From: JACMRP01 sp047302465
GTDB taxonomy: Bacteria; Bdellovibrionota; Bdellovibrionia; Bdellovibrionales; Bdellovibrionaceae
DNA: 64,000 nt
Assembly: GCF_047302465.1 (NCBI RefSeq)
Contig: NZ_CP178621.1
Span: forward strand, 2,728,001-2,792,000
Reading direction: 5' to 3'
Shown here: in pieces, positions 34,049-42,971 of the stretch
How the letters are laid out: every line of letters begins with the position of its first letter
How positions within the stretch are numbered: the stretch's first letter is position 1
Made by a program: the position numbers and the translations under genes
The notes under the pieces: model-generated
What the model saw: only the letters and a program-made list of their open reading frames with translations
Databases searched by the model: none
Told to the model about the DNA's origin: nothing

Positions 34049-34816
34049 TCACTTCAAGCTGTCAGCCGCTTCTAGAATGACCTTGGCGACTTCTTTAGGC
34101 TTTGAATTCATAGGCACATGACTTGTTCGCAAGCGCTTTACTTTCGCATGCATTTTTGTTGAGACATCGTTCTGTAAATCCGGGTGAATCATGTGATCAT
34201 CTGTTGCGACCACATACCATGTGGGCTTGGTCTTCCAGGCCGCCGTCGTGATTTTTTCATTGAATGTCTGCACACCAATCGGCCCTTGAGTGACCGCCAT
34301 AACTTTGGTTCTGGATTCCGGCAAGTCTTGAGCGAAATCATTGATCATGCCGTCTTCAGACAAATACAAAAAGCCGAACGGATCCGCCTTAATTTTCTTG
34401 AAGCCCACAGGTGTTTCAAACTTATTCACAAGCTCCAAGGCAGACTGCCCATCATCTGGAGCAAAGGCCGCAACATACACCATCGCTGCCACTTTCGGGT
34501 TGTTTCCAGCTTCTGTAATCACAACCCCACCCCAAGAGTGTCCCACTAAAATCACTCGGCCACTTTGACCGTCAATGACTCGCTTTGTGGCAGCAACATC
34601 AGCCGCCAAAGAGGTCAGTGGATTTTGCACGGCCACGACCTTCAAACCTTTACTCTGTAAAAGAGGAATAACGTCATTCCAAGAGGAGCCATCCGCAAAA
34701 GCACCATGAACTAACACCACCGTTTTATCTTCAGGATCTGGAGCCGGGGCGACTTTTTTAGCATGAGCCACGCTTGAACCAAGTACGAATGCGCAAAGAA
34801 CCACTAAGAATTTCAT
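34049..34816 (-). CDS. Exported alpha/beta hydrolase
   Basis: About 255 aa from ATG 34816, which follows a GGAGGAACG site and starts a signal peptide (MKFLVVLCAFVLGSSVAHAK); the longer ORF to 35014 runs into the neighbour and is rejected. Motifs: VHGAFADGSSW (oxyanion loop), VGHSWGGVVI (GxSxG nucleophile), a late DDHMIHP and HVPMNSKP histidine. The pattern matches the EstC / plant methylesterase-like group of small-ester hydrolases. Periplasmic or secreted; substrate unknown. Confidence 0.8.
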   Translation of the reverse strand: MKFLVVLCAFVLGSSVAHAKKVAPAPDPEDKTVVLVHGAFADGSSWNDVIPLLQSKGLKVVAVQNPLTSLAADVAATKRVIDGQSGRVILVGHSWGGVVITEAGNNPKVAAMVYVAAFAPDDGQSALELVNKFETPVGFKKIKADPFGFLYLSEDGMINDFAQDLPESRTKVMAVTQGPIGVQTFNEKITTAAWKTKPTWYVVATDDHMIHPDLQNDVSTKMHAKVKRLRTSHVPMNSKPKEVAKVILEAADSLK

Positions 34817-34908
34817 AAACTCGTTCCTCCAAATATTTGATGAAATTTGAAGGAACGATATTCTCAGGTTTTTATGGGCCAAATATGACTGAGATGTGAA
34901 GAAAAGAA

Positions 34909-35604
34909 CTAAGAGTTCGTGCTCGCAAACGCCGCCAAAGGCTCTTGTAAAACATTGTGAGCATGCCCTACAACAATATCTCCGTGAGCGACCACAAGAT
35001 TCTCTGGATTCCACGTCAGAATGCGTGAAGCAGCCTTATGAAGGCTCTCTTTATCATTGAAAAATACGCGACCCAAACGAGTCATTGCCAGGCGTTTGTA
35101 ACCACCATTGATTCTTGCAATCAATGCCTGAAACCAGCTGTCGAATTTATGAAAATTAAACAGCATATCTGTGACGACCACCGTTTTAGAGGCTTTATGG
35201 AAGAAAATCACTTCTTCAAACATCGGGGGTTTTGCATGAATCGAGACCATATCCACAAAGGCACTCCACGGTGCCACTTGGTGACTGTCCAAAACATCCG
35301 TAAATGAAATATCAGGACGCTTATCATGAAGGTCTTTAGGCCCCCAGATTTCAGCTCCAGGAAAGGCCGCTGCGAATTTATTCACGAATTTGTGATGCAT
35401 GCAGTTTGGTGCAACGATGTATTTAACAAGGCCAATGCCTTCGATGTCTTGAATCATTTCTTGCGTGGGTAAAATTGGAGAAATCACCATCAGGTTACTG
35501 GCATCTAAGCGAAGAATCGTCATTCTCAAGGGAAACTTCATCCCCTTGTCATTCAAATAGCCTTCTGCGATCCAAACACCTTCGCCAATGGATTGTATTG
35601 CCAT
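34909..35604 (-). CDS. DUF4336 protein (metallo-beta-lactamase-like fold)
   Basis: A 231-aa soluble protein. The start IGEGVWIAEG, the YIVAPNCMHHKFVNKFAAAF block, VVTDMLFNF and LVVAHGDIVV follow the DUF4336 pattern, a relative of the metallo-beta-lactamase fold with some metal-binding His/Asp kept (HH, D, H). Activity is unknown. The ATG at 35604 is taken; upstream lie 45 bp before the ybeY stop. Probably a single gene with its own promoter or the last gene of the ybeY operon. Confidence 0.78.
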   Translation of the reverse strand: MAIQSIGEGVWIAEGYLNDKGMKFPLRMTILRLDASNLMVISPILPTQEMIQDIEGIGLVKYIVAPNCMHHKFVNKFAAAFPGAEIWGPKDLHDKRPDISFTDVLDSHQVAPWSAFVDMVSIHAKPPMFEEVIFFHKASKTVVVTDMLFNFHKFDSWFQALIARINGGYKRLAMTRLGRVFFNDKESLHKAASRILTWNPENLVVAHGDIVVGHAHNVLQEPLAAFASTNS

Positions 35605-35649
35605 GATGCTGTCCCCCTACAAAGAGTGTCTGTCGAGAGAAACTAAAAA

Positions 35650-36087
35650 TCAATCCAGGAGTTTAGCAAAAACCGCGTCTTGAATGCCAAACATTTCTTC
35701 GGCATCTTTCGGCCCGGTTTCATGATCGTAGCCTAATAAGTGTAATATGCCATGCAAGATCATGTACCCGAGTTCTTCTTGATATTTCAAACCATGCTCT
35801 TTGGCTTGTTTTTTCAGAACTTGGGGACACATGATGAGCTCCCCCAAAGAATCGGGGCTCATAGAATCAAAACTTAGGACATCCGTCGCATAGTCCTTGC
35901 CACGGAATTCTTGATTGGTTTTTTTGGCTTGTGCGGGATTCAGAAAAACCAGCGTGAGCTCTTTACGGGCATCTTCTTTGCTGAAGACTTTGCGTTTAAG
36001 AAACTCTTTTTGAACCTGTAGACACCAATTTTCGATGAACTTCCTAGGAGCTCTCACCGAGCTCTGATTGATCACGAGGATCCTCAT
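35650..36087 (-). CDS. ybeY: Endoribonuclease YbeY
   Basis: A 145-aa protein with the UPF0054 metal site HGILHLLGYDH (residues 112-122; three zinc-binding histidines) and the TDVLSFD segment (about 69-75). YbeY acts in 16S rRNA 3' maturation and ribosome quality control. Its start overlaps the stop of the HD phosphodiesterase gene by 4 bp, the same order as in many bacteria (pgpH-ybeY). Confidence 0.94.
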   Translation of the reverse strand: MRILVINQSSVRAPRKFIENWCLQVQKEFLKRKVFSKEDARKELTLVFLNPAQAKKTNQEFRGKDYATDVLSFDSMSPDSLGELIMCPQVLKKQAKEHGLKYQEELGYMILHGILHLLGYDHETGPKDAEEMFGIQDAVFAKLLD

Positions 36088-38495
36088 GCCTTTTCACCTA
36101 AACCACCACCCGCACTGCGAGGATAGTCGATACGTTGGTGATAAATACCAAGTAAGATGCGCGTGAAGGCGTTCTCAACCTTCGAAATATCTTTCAAAGT
36201 CAAATTACACTCATCCAACTGCCCGTCTTGGAACTTTCTTTGAATCACATTACGCACGATATTCTGAAGGCGTGTTGGTGTTGGTTCATCTAGCGAACGA
36301 GCTGCTGCCTCGATACTATCCGCAAGCATGCATAGTGCAGCTTCACGGAATTGAGGTTTCGGACCTGGATAACGGAAGTCCTCTTCGGAAATCTCGCAGT
36401 CATCTGCTTTTTTTAGGTCCACAGCTTTATTGAAGAAGTAAGAAATCAAAGTCGTACCGTGATGCTGGATGATACCATCAATGATTGGCTTACCAAGCTT
36501 ATGTTGCATTCCAAGCTCTACGCCATCTTTTACGTGGGCAATCAGAAGGGTTTTACTCATGAACGGAGAAATCTGATCGTGTGGATTGTGCCCCGGCTTC
36601 TGATTTTCGATGAAGTAATTCGCGTGCTCGGTCTTACCGATATCATGGTAATAACACATCACCTTACCCAAAAGCGGATTGGCATCGATTTCCTCTGCTG
36701 CGGCTTCCACCATGCTTCCCACCATCATAGAGTGGTGATAGGTACCAGGTGCTTTTACGATCATTTCTTTCAAAAGAGGATGGTTCAAGTTACTGAGCTC
36801 AAGCAATTTAACGTCTGTCGTGTAATTGAAGATCGACTCAAGCATCGGAATGATCATCATTGTTAGCAGGGCGCTAAAAATACCGCCGATAAAAGCCGCT
36901 GGAACTGTGTAATACACTTCGTTCAAGGTGCCTTCTTGCTCGATCTTCGTGACTGTCAAAAGGAAGCCTACCAAAAGCGCATTCACAAGACCGGTACGAA
37001 TACCCGCAAAGTAAATATCATTACGTGTTTTACACATGAACACGCCACGAGCCGCGGCAATCCCGCCAACCATCGTGACCAGCATGAAGTTGAAACTGAA
37101 ATCCGTCATGATGCCCACGCAGAAAGCCATGAACGCGGTAAAGAGCCACACAACTTCACCAGAAGCTACCAACAGACCCATCATCATAGGTGCCGCTGCA
37201 ACCGGAGCTGCATACAAGAATACTTTCGGCGTCAAAATATGACCGAACTTGGTGGCAAAGGCTGCATCCGTAATGAAGAGATAAACTTTGGTGATAAGAA
37301 CCACGCAAAGAATGATCAACATCATCACCATTGAATCTTTCGGGAAGACGCGGACTTTATTCAGAGTAAAACGACGTAGGTAAGAAGCAAAAACCACAAT
37401 TAGCAACGTTAAGAACGTAGCCAAAGAGAGCGTCATTAAGTTTCCGCGACGATCTGCTTGAATCGCCTGAACTTGACGAATCATCGCCATTTGGAATGGC
37501 TGAACCACACTACCCTGAGGCACAATAACTTGGTTCTTTTTGATAGTGATGTTGACAGGGATCACGGCATCACGCGCCGTTTGTTTGCGCGAAGCCACTT
37601 CTTGCTTATTCAACGTCAAATTCGGCACTACCAATGAACGCGAAAGATACAAGATATTGGCGCGATCACTCTCGGTCATCTTCTCGACGAGGCGATTGTT
37701 CGGGTCATAGTCGAAATGATCTGGATTTTGCAAATCCAAGATCTCCCCTTTTGGCAAAGTGAACTCGCGGCCCAGATTGCTTTTATGAACAACGCGGGCA
37801 ATGACAGCACTTTGACTGCCAGGGATAAAGCGATCTGGAGCTTCGGCAATTTTCTTTTCGTACCAGTTCTCTAGATTGCGAATCAGCGCGCTTTCAACAC
37901 GTGGGTTGAAGCGGTTTTCGATCAGCCACTCGAACATGAAATCAGAAATGCCGACGCCCAACTCTTTTTCGAACTGAGGTTTATGTTGGAAGAAATCTCT
38001 AAGTGCCTCTTCACGGCCTTTCATGGATTTCGGCCATGCAAACTCTCGCAAATAAGCGCGCTGTGTTCTGAACGAGCGGTAAACGCCCATAGAAACCCGC
38101 TCAAAAACCGACGTGTCATAGTCATAAACGACCGGAACCGTAAATTCAGCTTTGATTCGCTTTTCTTCGGTGGTTACTTCGTCCGTCATTTCGAAACTAA
38201 ATGGCGAAATGACGTCATGCTTAGCAACGTCGCCCACACGGAAGTCGTAAGGAAGTTCTAATTGGAAAAAGATCAGGTAAGAGAGAACCAAGCAGAAGGC
38301 AAAAATGGTTCCGATGCGTTTGAGATAGAGACGACGTTCCAACTCCTCGAAAACGGAGTAGAAAATTCGACCAAAGAAAGTTTTCTCAATTCCTAAATGG
38401 GTGGCCCACTCACGGAACTTGAGGCTATGGTCTTCGTAGTTGACACGTTTATGAGGCGCGTCTGCTTTTTTAGGTCCAAATTTGTGCAACTGCAT
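36084..38495 (-). CDS. Seven-transmembrane HD-domain phosphodiesterase (PgpH type)
   Basis: An 803-aa protein. One N-terminal membrane helix (IGTIFAFCLVLSYLIFF, about 60-76) precedes an extracytoplasmic 7TMR-HDED region (about 80-370), then seven membrane helices (about 370-570) and a cytoplasmic HD domain with YYHDIGKTEHANYFIENQ and later IIQHHGTT. Homologues in Listeria (PgpH) hydrolyse c-di-AMP. Whether the substrate here is c-di-AMP or another cyclic dinucleotide is not decided by motifs. It is divergent from mazG across 111 bp. Confidence 0.9.
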   Translation of the reverse strand: MQLHKFGPKKADAPHKRVNYEDHSLKFREWATHLGIEKTFFGRIFYSVFEELERRLYLKRIGTIFAFCLVLSYLIFFQLELPYDFRVGDVAKHDVISPFSFEMTDEVTTEEKRIKAEFTVPVVYDYDTSVFERVSMGVYRSFRTQRAYLREFAWPKSMKGREEALRDFFQHKPQFEKELGVGISDFMFEWLIENRFNPRVESALIRNLENWYEKKIAEAPDRFIPGSQSAVIARVVHKSNLGREFTLPKGEILDLQNPDHFDYDPNNRLVEKMTESDRANILYLSRSLVVPNLTLNKQEVASRKQTARDAVIPVNITIKKNQVIVPQGSVVQPFQMAMIRQVQAIQADRRGNLMTLSLATFLTLLIVVFASYLRRFTLNKVRVFPKDSMVMMLIILCVVLITKVYLFITDAAFATKFGHILTPKVFLYAAPVAAAPMMMGLLVASGEVVWLFTAFMAFCVGIMTDFSFNFMLVTMVGGIAAARGVFMCKTRNDIYFAGIRTGLVNALLVGFLLTVTKIEQEGTLNEVYYTVPAAFIGGIFSALLTMMIIPMLESIFNYTTDVKLLELSNLNHPLLKEMIVKAPGTYHHSMMVGSMVEAAAEEIDANPLLGKVMCYYHDIGKTEHANYFIENQKPGHNPHDQISPFMSKTLLIAHVKDGVELGMQHKLGKPIIDGIIQHHGTTLISYFFNKAVDLKKADDCEISEEDFRYPGPKPQFREAALCMLADSIEAAARSLDEPTPTRLQNIVRNVIQRKFQDGQLDECNLTLKDISKVENAFTRILLGIYHQRIDYPRSAGGGLGEKA

Positions 38496-38606
38496 ACCGC
38501 TTTAAGATCCCCGATCATCATACAACTTTTCGGATTTTTTGTCGAAATCCGCAGGCTTATGTGCTATTTCTCGGAGTAATCTCTTTCTTTGTCGAGGTCC
38601 CCAAAT

Positions 38607-39512
38607 ATGCCAAAAGGTCTAGAGAATCTCAAAGATATTCGTGAACGAATTCAAGCTTTAGTCGATATTGTTGCAGACCTTCGTGGGCCTAGCGGTTGTC
38701 CCTGGGATAAAGAGCAAAATCATAGCACTTTAGCGCGTTACGCCATCGAGGAAACCTTCGAAATGGTCGAGTCCCTAGAGGAAAGGGAAGCTCACCGACG
38801 TAAGATGGGGGAACAGTTCTCAACAAATGCTCCCGAGTTTATTTCGCTCAGTCACAAGTTCAAAGACGAACTCGGAGATGTGCTCTTCCAAGTGGTTTTA
38901 CACTCACAACTAGCTACCGAAGAAGGCAGTTTCACTTTCGATGATGTTGTTCAGAACATTGCTGAAAAATTAGTCCGTCGTCACCCGCACGTGTTCAACG
39001 ATGTGAGCGTCAGCGGCATTGATGAAGTTTGGAAAAACTGGGAAGCCATTAAAAAGGCTGAAAAAGCAGCACGTGGCGAGAAAGCCGCCCTGATTTCAGT
39101 TCCACCAAGTCTTCCCGCTTTGCAGAGAGCCCTCACCATTGGCGAAAAAACTAAAAAAATGAAATTCGACTGGGAAGGCCCGCAAGATGTGTGGTTGAAA
39201 GTCGAAGAAGAAGTCGCCGAATTGCAAGAAGCTATGGACAACGACGTGATGAGCGAGATTGAACACGAGCTCGGCGATGTGCTTTTTAGCCTCGCACAGC
39301 TTGCGCGCCACTATGAACTAGATCCAGAGCAAGTTTTGAGAATCGCCAATGACCGATTCCTAGGCCGCTTCGAAAAGATGATGCAAGTTTATCGTGAGAA
39401 AGCTCACGCAACAGCTCCCGCGAAGGACGCCGAAGAAGTCTTAAAGCATTTCGCCACTCTCTCTACAGAGGAAAAAGAAAAGTTCTGGACACTCGCAAAG
39501 CAGAGTACATAA
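38607..39512 (+). CDS. mazG: Nucleoside triphosphate pyrophosphohydrolase MazG
   Basis: About 301 aa from ATG 38607 (a TTG 18 bp upstream lacks support), with GAGG nearby as ribosome-binding site. Two MazG domains: the first has PWDKEQNHSTLARYAIEETF and EE..E metal ligands, the second has KVEEEVAELQEAM and IEHELGDVLFSLAQLARHY. It hydrolyses NTPs to NMPs and pyrophosphate and cleans damaged nucleotides. It is the first gene to the right of the divergent promoter and is followed by a 450-bp gap. Confidence 0.94.
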   Translation: MPKGLENLKDIRERIQALVDIVADLRGPSGCPWDKEQNHSTLARYAIEETFEMVESLEEREAHRRKMGEQFSTNAPEFISLSHKFKDELGDVLFQVVLHSQLATEEGSFTFDDVVQNIAEKLVRRHPHVFNDVSVSGIDEVWKNWEAIKKAEKAARGEKAALISVPPSLPALQRALTIGEKTKKMKFDWEGPQDVWLKVEEEVAELQEAMDNDVMSEIEHELGDVLFSLAQLARHYELDPEQVLRIANDRFLGRFEKMMQVYREKAHATAPAKDAEEVLKHFATLSTEEKEKFWTLAKQST

Positions 39513-39962
39513 AAAGGTACCTACTCGTTCTCTTGCATGTCTTGTGCCTCCCCAACTAGAAAAAGGGAGTACAAATTTTGAGAAAATTTCGTATGACTTC
39601 GTTCCCCGACCGTTAGTTTTACAACATTCACAAGTGCGCGCGATAACGCGAGAAATTTCCACGCCTGGCCTCGACTGTCTGAAAACTTTGCGATTTATTA
39701 AACATTCGCTCCAGGTGTTTATGCATCGACTTTAGAATGCTAAATATTCCGTCAAACAGTTCGCCACCAGAAATTTTTTTTGAAAATTGTTATTTTCCTA
39801 TTTCCCTAGGTAATTCATATACATAACGAATCTCAAGGTGAGATTTCTGGACCATTCTTTAAGTCGTTTCAAGCACTTCGTGCACTTTTCGATTTTGCCC
39901 CTTGGCCCCATTAAACTGACCACAGATCTAGACGATAGGTCTCATGAACTGGGAGGTTCACA
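39513..39962. other. 450-bp gene-free region upstream of the gliding operon
   Basis: Nothing coding is convincing here; a 63-aa ORF at 39544-39735 has no ribosome-binding site or recognisable sequence. The right half is AT-rich (T-run near 39775, TCATATACATAACG near 39825) and probably contains the operon promoter, although no strong -35/-10 pair stands out. Short hairpins include CGCG-ATAA-CGCG near 39640 and GCAC-TTC-GTGC near 39877. A long untranslated leader for the operon is possible. Confidence 0.5.
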
Positions 39963-41024
39963 GTGAAAAGCCGCTTAGCTAAATTCTCAATCGCTTCAGC
40001 AGTAGCAGCAATGGTTGTTGGTTGTTCAAAAGGTGCAGACTCATTCTCACTGTTGTCCGATGGTTCAAGCTATAAGCAAAGTGCACAATATATTCCACGT
40101 AAAGTCGATATCCTTTGGGTAGTAGACAACTCCGGTTCTATGGCGACTTCACAAAAGAACTTGGCTGACAACTTTCCATCATTTATTCAAAAGTTCTTAG
40201 AAAAAGAATCTGACTTCCGCATGGCTGTTGTCACTTCTGATGCTTTCTTGGCGCCATATCATGCTAAAGACAAGCCGACAGTCTTTGACTACAAAGATCT
40301 TTCTTTGATTCGTGGTGGCGTGATGGATAAAAACACTCCGAATCTTGAGAGCGTATTCTTGACGAATATCCAACAAGGTACGAGCGGTTCTGGTGACGAA
40401 CGCGTATTCTCTAGTTTTGAAACAGCTTTGATGGATCCACGCAACTCTGCGTTCCGCCGCCCAGATGCTTTCTTGGCTGTAATCATCGTGAGCGACGAAG
40501 AAGACTTCTCTCACAACGACAATACAAATGGCATGAATACATACAAATTCATGGAAAACTACGCTGATCCAACAATGTACTCTGTTCAGCACTACGTGGA
40601 TTTCTTGACGACCTTCACTGCTAATGCGGGTTCAGGTAAGAACTTCTCTGTAAACACTATCAGCATCTTGGATCAAGCTTGTTTGACTAAGTTGCAAAAC
40701 AGCGCCCAAAAAATTGGTCAACGCTATATCGATTTAGCAAATGCAACTGGCGGTAAAAAAGCCAGCCTTTGCGAAGACTTCTCTGACAGCTTGAAAGTTT
40801 TAGCGGATGCGATCGTTAATCTTTCTAGCGAGTTCTCACTATCTCGTGAACCAATTCCAGAAAGTATCGTGGTTACAGTCAATGGCGTAGTAGTACCAAA
40901 TGATCCAGTGAATGGTTGGGTCTACAATCCAGCGACTATCACTCTTACTTTCAACGGAAGCTCGCTTCCGAAGAATGGTGATGACGTAAGAATTAACTTC
41001 GATCCAGCTAACGTAAAACAATAA
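39963..41024 (+). CDS. VWA-domain lipoprotein, CglB-like gliding adhesin candidate
   Basis: A 353-aa protein that starts at GTG 39963 after a GGGAGG site. The lipobox AMVVGCS gives lipidated Cys 21, and the von Willebrand A domain has a complete MIDAS start DNSGSM (residues 55-60) with the expected Thr/Asp elements later (IIVSDEEDFSHND). The C-terminal about 60 residues form a beta domain (SIVVTVNGVVV). In Myxococcus the VWA lipoprotein CglB is the surface adhesin of the gliding machine. This gene opens the gliding operon, so the same role is likely but inferred; the cysteine content is lower than I recall for CglB. Confidence 0.82.
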   Translation: MKSRLAKFSIASAVAAMVVGCSKGADSFSLLSDGSSYKQSAQYIPRKVDILWVVDNSGSMATSQKNLADNFPSFIQKFLEKESDFRMAVVTSDAFLAPYHAKDKPTVFDYKDLSLIRGGVMDKNTPNLESVFLTNIQQGTSGSGDERVFSSFETALMDPRNSAFRRPDAFLAVIIVSDEEDFSHNDNTNGMNTYKFMENYADPTMYSVQHYVDFLTTFTANAGSGKNFSVNTISILDQACLTKLQNSAQKIGQRYIDLANATGGKKASLCEDFSDSLKVLADAIVNLSSEFSLSREPIPESIVVTVNGVVVPNDPVNGWVYNPATITLTFNGSSLPKNGDDVRINFDPANVKQ

Positions 41025-41048
41025 TTGGGATAAGAGAGAGGAAATCAA

Positions 41049-41627
41049 ATGAGCGCACAGCAAACAACTGCACCAAGTCACCAAGAATGGTACATCCTAC
41101 GTGGTGAAATGAAGTACGGTCCTTACGAATACAGTGCGCTCATTCACATGATCCAAACGGGCGAGCTCTTTGACTACAACTATGTATGGGCTCCTCACAT
41201 GGAAAGCTGGATGTTGCTTGGCGATCTTCAGGAGTTCTCTAAAGACCGCCTTGCACGTCTCATTCAGACGCAAGACCACCTCACAGGTTCTTTCATCAAA
41301 CGTGGATCTCCACGTATAGATGTCGACATCGATGTTTATGCTCACAATGATGCCAACTTTTTCGACGGAAAATGCAAATCTATCAGTGAAAATGGAGCTC
41401 TTGTGCTCTTGAATGATCCGTTGTTACTGCCTGGGCAAGAAATCGTCATTCACTTCCGTAGTGGTGAAAATAACCCTACAGGTTTTAACGTGAAAGCCGA
41501 AGTTATTAGAAAGAATTTTACAAAACAAAGAATCAACGTCAAATCTGGCCTGCATTATGCTGTTCGTTTCCTCCAAGTGCAGAAAGTCGGACAAGACGAA
41601 ATTAAGAATATGCTTTTGAAGAAATAA
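41049..41627 (+). CDS. GYF-PilZ protein, probable c-di-GMP receptor of the gliding machine
   Basis: A 192-aa protein with an N-terminal GYF_2/DUF4339 domain (about 12-65: EWYILRGEMKYGPYEYSALI) and a C-terminal PilZ domain (about 84-185). The PilZ arginine motif RxxxR is present (R85 and R89 in KRGSPRI), while the second motif is degenerate (SISENG, with Ser where Asp/Asn is usual). The PilZ domain suggests control by cyclic di-GMP. It lies between the VWA lipoprotein and the motor genes, 24 bp and 15 bp from its neighbours. Confidence 0.85.
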   Translation: MSAQQTTAPSHQEWYILRGEMKYGPYEYSALIHMIQTGELFDYNYVWAPHMESWMLLGDLQEFSKDRLARLIQTQDHLTGSFIKRGSPRIDVDIDVYAHNDANFFDGKCKSISENGALVLLNDPLLLPGQEIVIHFRSGENNPTGFNVKAEVIRKNFTKQRINVKSGLHYAVRFLQVQKVGQDEIKNMLLKK

Positions 41628-41642
41628 TTGGAGGAGACGTTT

Positions 41643-42353
41643 ATGGGTTTTATTACATTTATGAATGAATCAGGTGTCGTAGGTTGGATTATCCTTCTTA
41701 CAGGCATTGGCTCGATGGTCTTGGTTGCTGAACGCGCAAAGGCTCTTTACTTCAGCTACGGCTTGAACGTAGATGATTTCATGGCGAAGGTTCAAAACCT
41801 AGTACTCGCTAAGAAATTGGATGAGGCTTTGTTGATGTGCGCTCAAATGGAACAAAAGCCATTGGCTCGCGCATTTAAAACAATTCTTGAAAAAGCAGAC
41901 AGAGATGATGAAACGATCTTCCAAGCTCATGACATCGCAATGTCTGAAAACGTTCCTCTTTACACTAAACGCCTTCACTATCTTTCAATGTTAGCCAACG
42001 TTGCTACATTGTTGGGTCTGTTGGGTACAATCCACGGTCTGATCTTGTCGTTCCAAGCGGTTGCGCAAGCTGACCCTGCACAGAAACAAGCGTTGTTGGC
42101 ATCTGGTATCTCTATCTCGATGTATACAACAGCTTTGGGTCTTGCGGTTGCGATCCCTGCGATGGTGTTCTTCTCATTCTTGACTTCTCGTCAAAATCAA
42201 TTGATCGAGCAGATCTCTGAGAAGTGCTCTAAATTGACAGAATTGTTGACTAGCTCTCATATCCCTACTCTCAACCGTCAGACAGTATTCCCTGACCAAG
42301 TTGCAGCACCAAAAGGCGGACATTCAGTTCCTCCTACGACAAAAGTTTCTTAA
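41643..42353 (+). CDS. TolQ/ExbB/MotA-like gliding motor subunit (AglR-like)
   Basis: About 236 aa from ATG 41643; the TTG at 41628 is rejected because it overlaps the GGAGGAG ribosome-binding site. Three membrane helices are visible (about 12-35, 120-145, 160-185). The family core is intact: LATLLGLLGTIHGLILSFQA and ISISMYTTALGLAVAIPAMV. With two TolR-like proteins downstream it would form the proton-driven stator of a gliding motor like Myxococcus AglRQS. The 60-bp gap to the next gene is the longest inside the motor part of the operon. Confidence 0.92.
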   Translation: MGFITFMNESGVVGWIILLTGIGSMVLVAERAKALYFSYGLNVDDFMAKVQNLVLAKKLDEALLMCAQMEQKPLARAFKTILEKADRDDETIFQAHDIAMSENVPLYTKRLHYLSMLANVATLLGLLGTIHGLILSFQAVAQADPAQKQALLASGISISMYTTALGLAVAIPAMVFFSFLTSRQNQLIEQISEKCSKLTELLTSSHIPTLNRQTVFPDQVAAPKGGHSVPPTTKVS

Positions 42354-42413
42354 TCTAGGGATTAATGAATCTCGACAGGGATCCCTTGGGCGGGGATCTC
42401 TGAAACGCGGAGA

Positions 42414-42968
42414 ATGAATATGAGAAGAGTTAAAAAGGTCAAAATTAATCATGAGTATGAGTTCGAATTGGACTTAGCACCACTCCTCGCGGTGATGGTA
42501 AAGCTAGTTCCAGTACTCCTCGTGTCTTCCGCTTTCGTTCAAATGACGGTTATCGAAACTCAATTGCCTCAAGTGGTTCAACAGGCAATCGAGAAACAAG
42601 ATAAAGACGAAAAAGCGGCTCACATCACTATAGAAGTTAAAGAAAAAGAAGGTGTGAAGATCATCGTTAAAAAAGACGGCAAAGAAAGCGTTGAAGTCGT
42701 TCCTAAAAAAGCGGACGGCAACTTCGACTTTGCAAGACTGCATGAAAGACTTCGTGATGTAAAAACTCAAAATCCCGAAGTATTCAAGGTCGACATCTCT
42801 CCTGATGCGGGTGTTTCTTACAAAGACATCGTACATGTGATGGATGAAGCACGCAGAAGCCGTGACAATAAAATCAGGTTCCCGGTCTTTGATAAGGTTA
42901 AAAATCAGGAAGTTCAGACAGACTATATGTTTCCTGAAGTTAACTTTGCGAACACGATGGAGGGCTAA
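42414..42968 (+). CDS. TolR/ExbD-like motor subunit lacking the membrane aspartate
   Basis: A 184-aa protein with one membrane helix (about 21-42) and a periplasmic domain with a KEKEGVKIIVKKDGKESVEV stretch and ISPDAGVSYKDIVHVMDEAR near the end. At the position of the proton-carrying Asp (PLLDV in the family) it has PLLAV, Ala 26, and Lys 30 sits inside the helix. It therefore cannot relay protons in the usual way and may play a structural role beside the next, aspartate-bearing subunit. ATG 42414 follows CGCGGAG; a second ATG at 42420 is possible. Confidence 0.88.
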   Translation: MNMRRVKKVKINHEYEFELDLAPLLAVMVKLVPVLLVSSAFVQMTVIETQLPQVVQQAIEKQDKDEKAAHITIEVKEKEGVKIIVKKDGKESVEVVPKKADGNFDFARLHERLRDVKTQNPEVFKVDISPDAGVSYKDIVHVMDEARRSRDNKIRFPVFDKVKNQEVQTDYMFPEVNFANTMEG

Positions 42969-42971
42969 CAC

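Noticed and set aside
34817..35014. N-terminal extension of the exported hydrolase
   Set aside because: It overlaps the DUF4336 gene, lacks a ribosome-binding site and would bury the signal peptide; ATG 34816 with GGAGGAACG is clearly better.
39544..39735. 63-aa ORF in the gap before the gliding operon
   Set aside because: No ribosome-binding site, no signal or domain, and composition like non-coding DNA.
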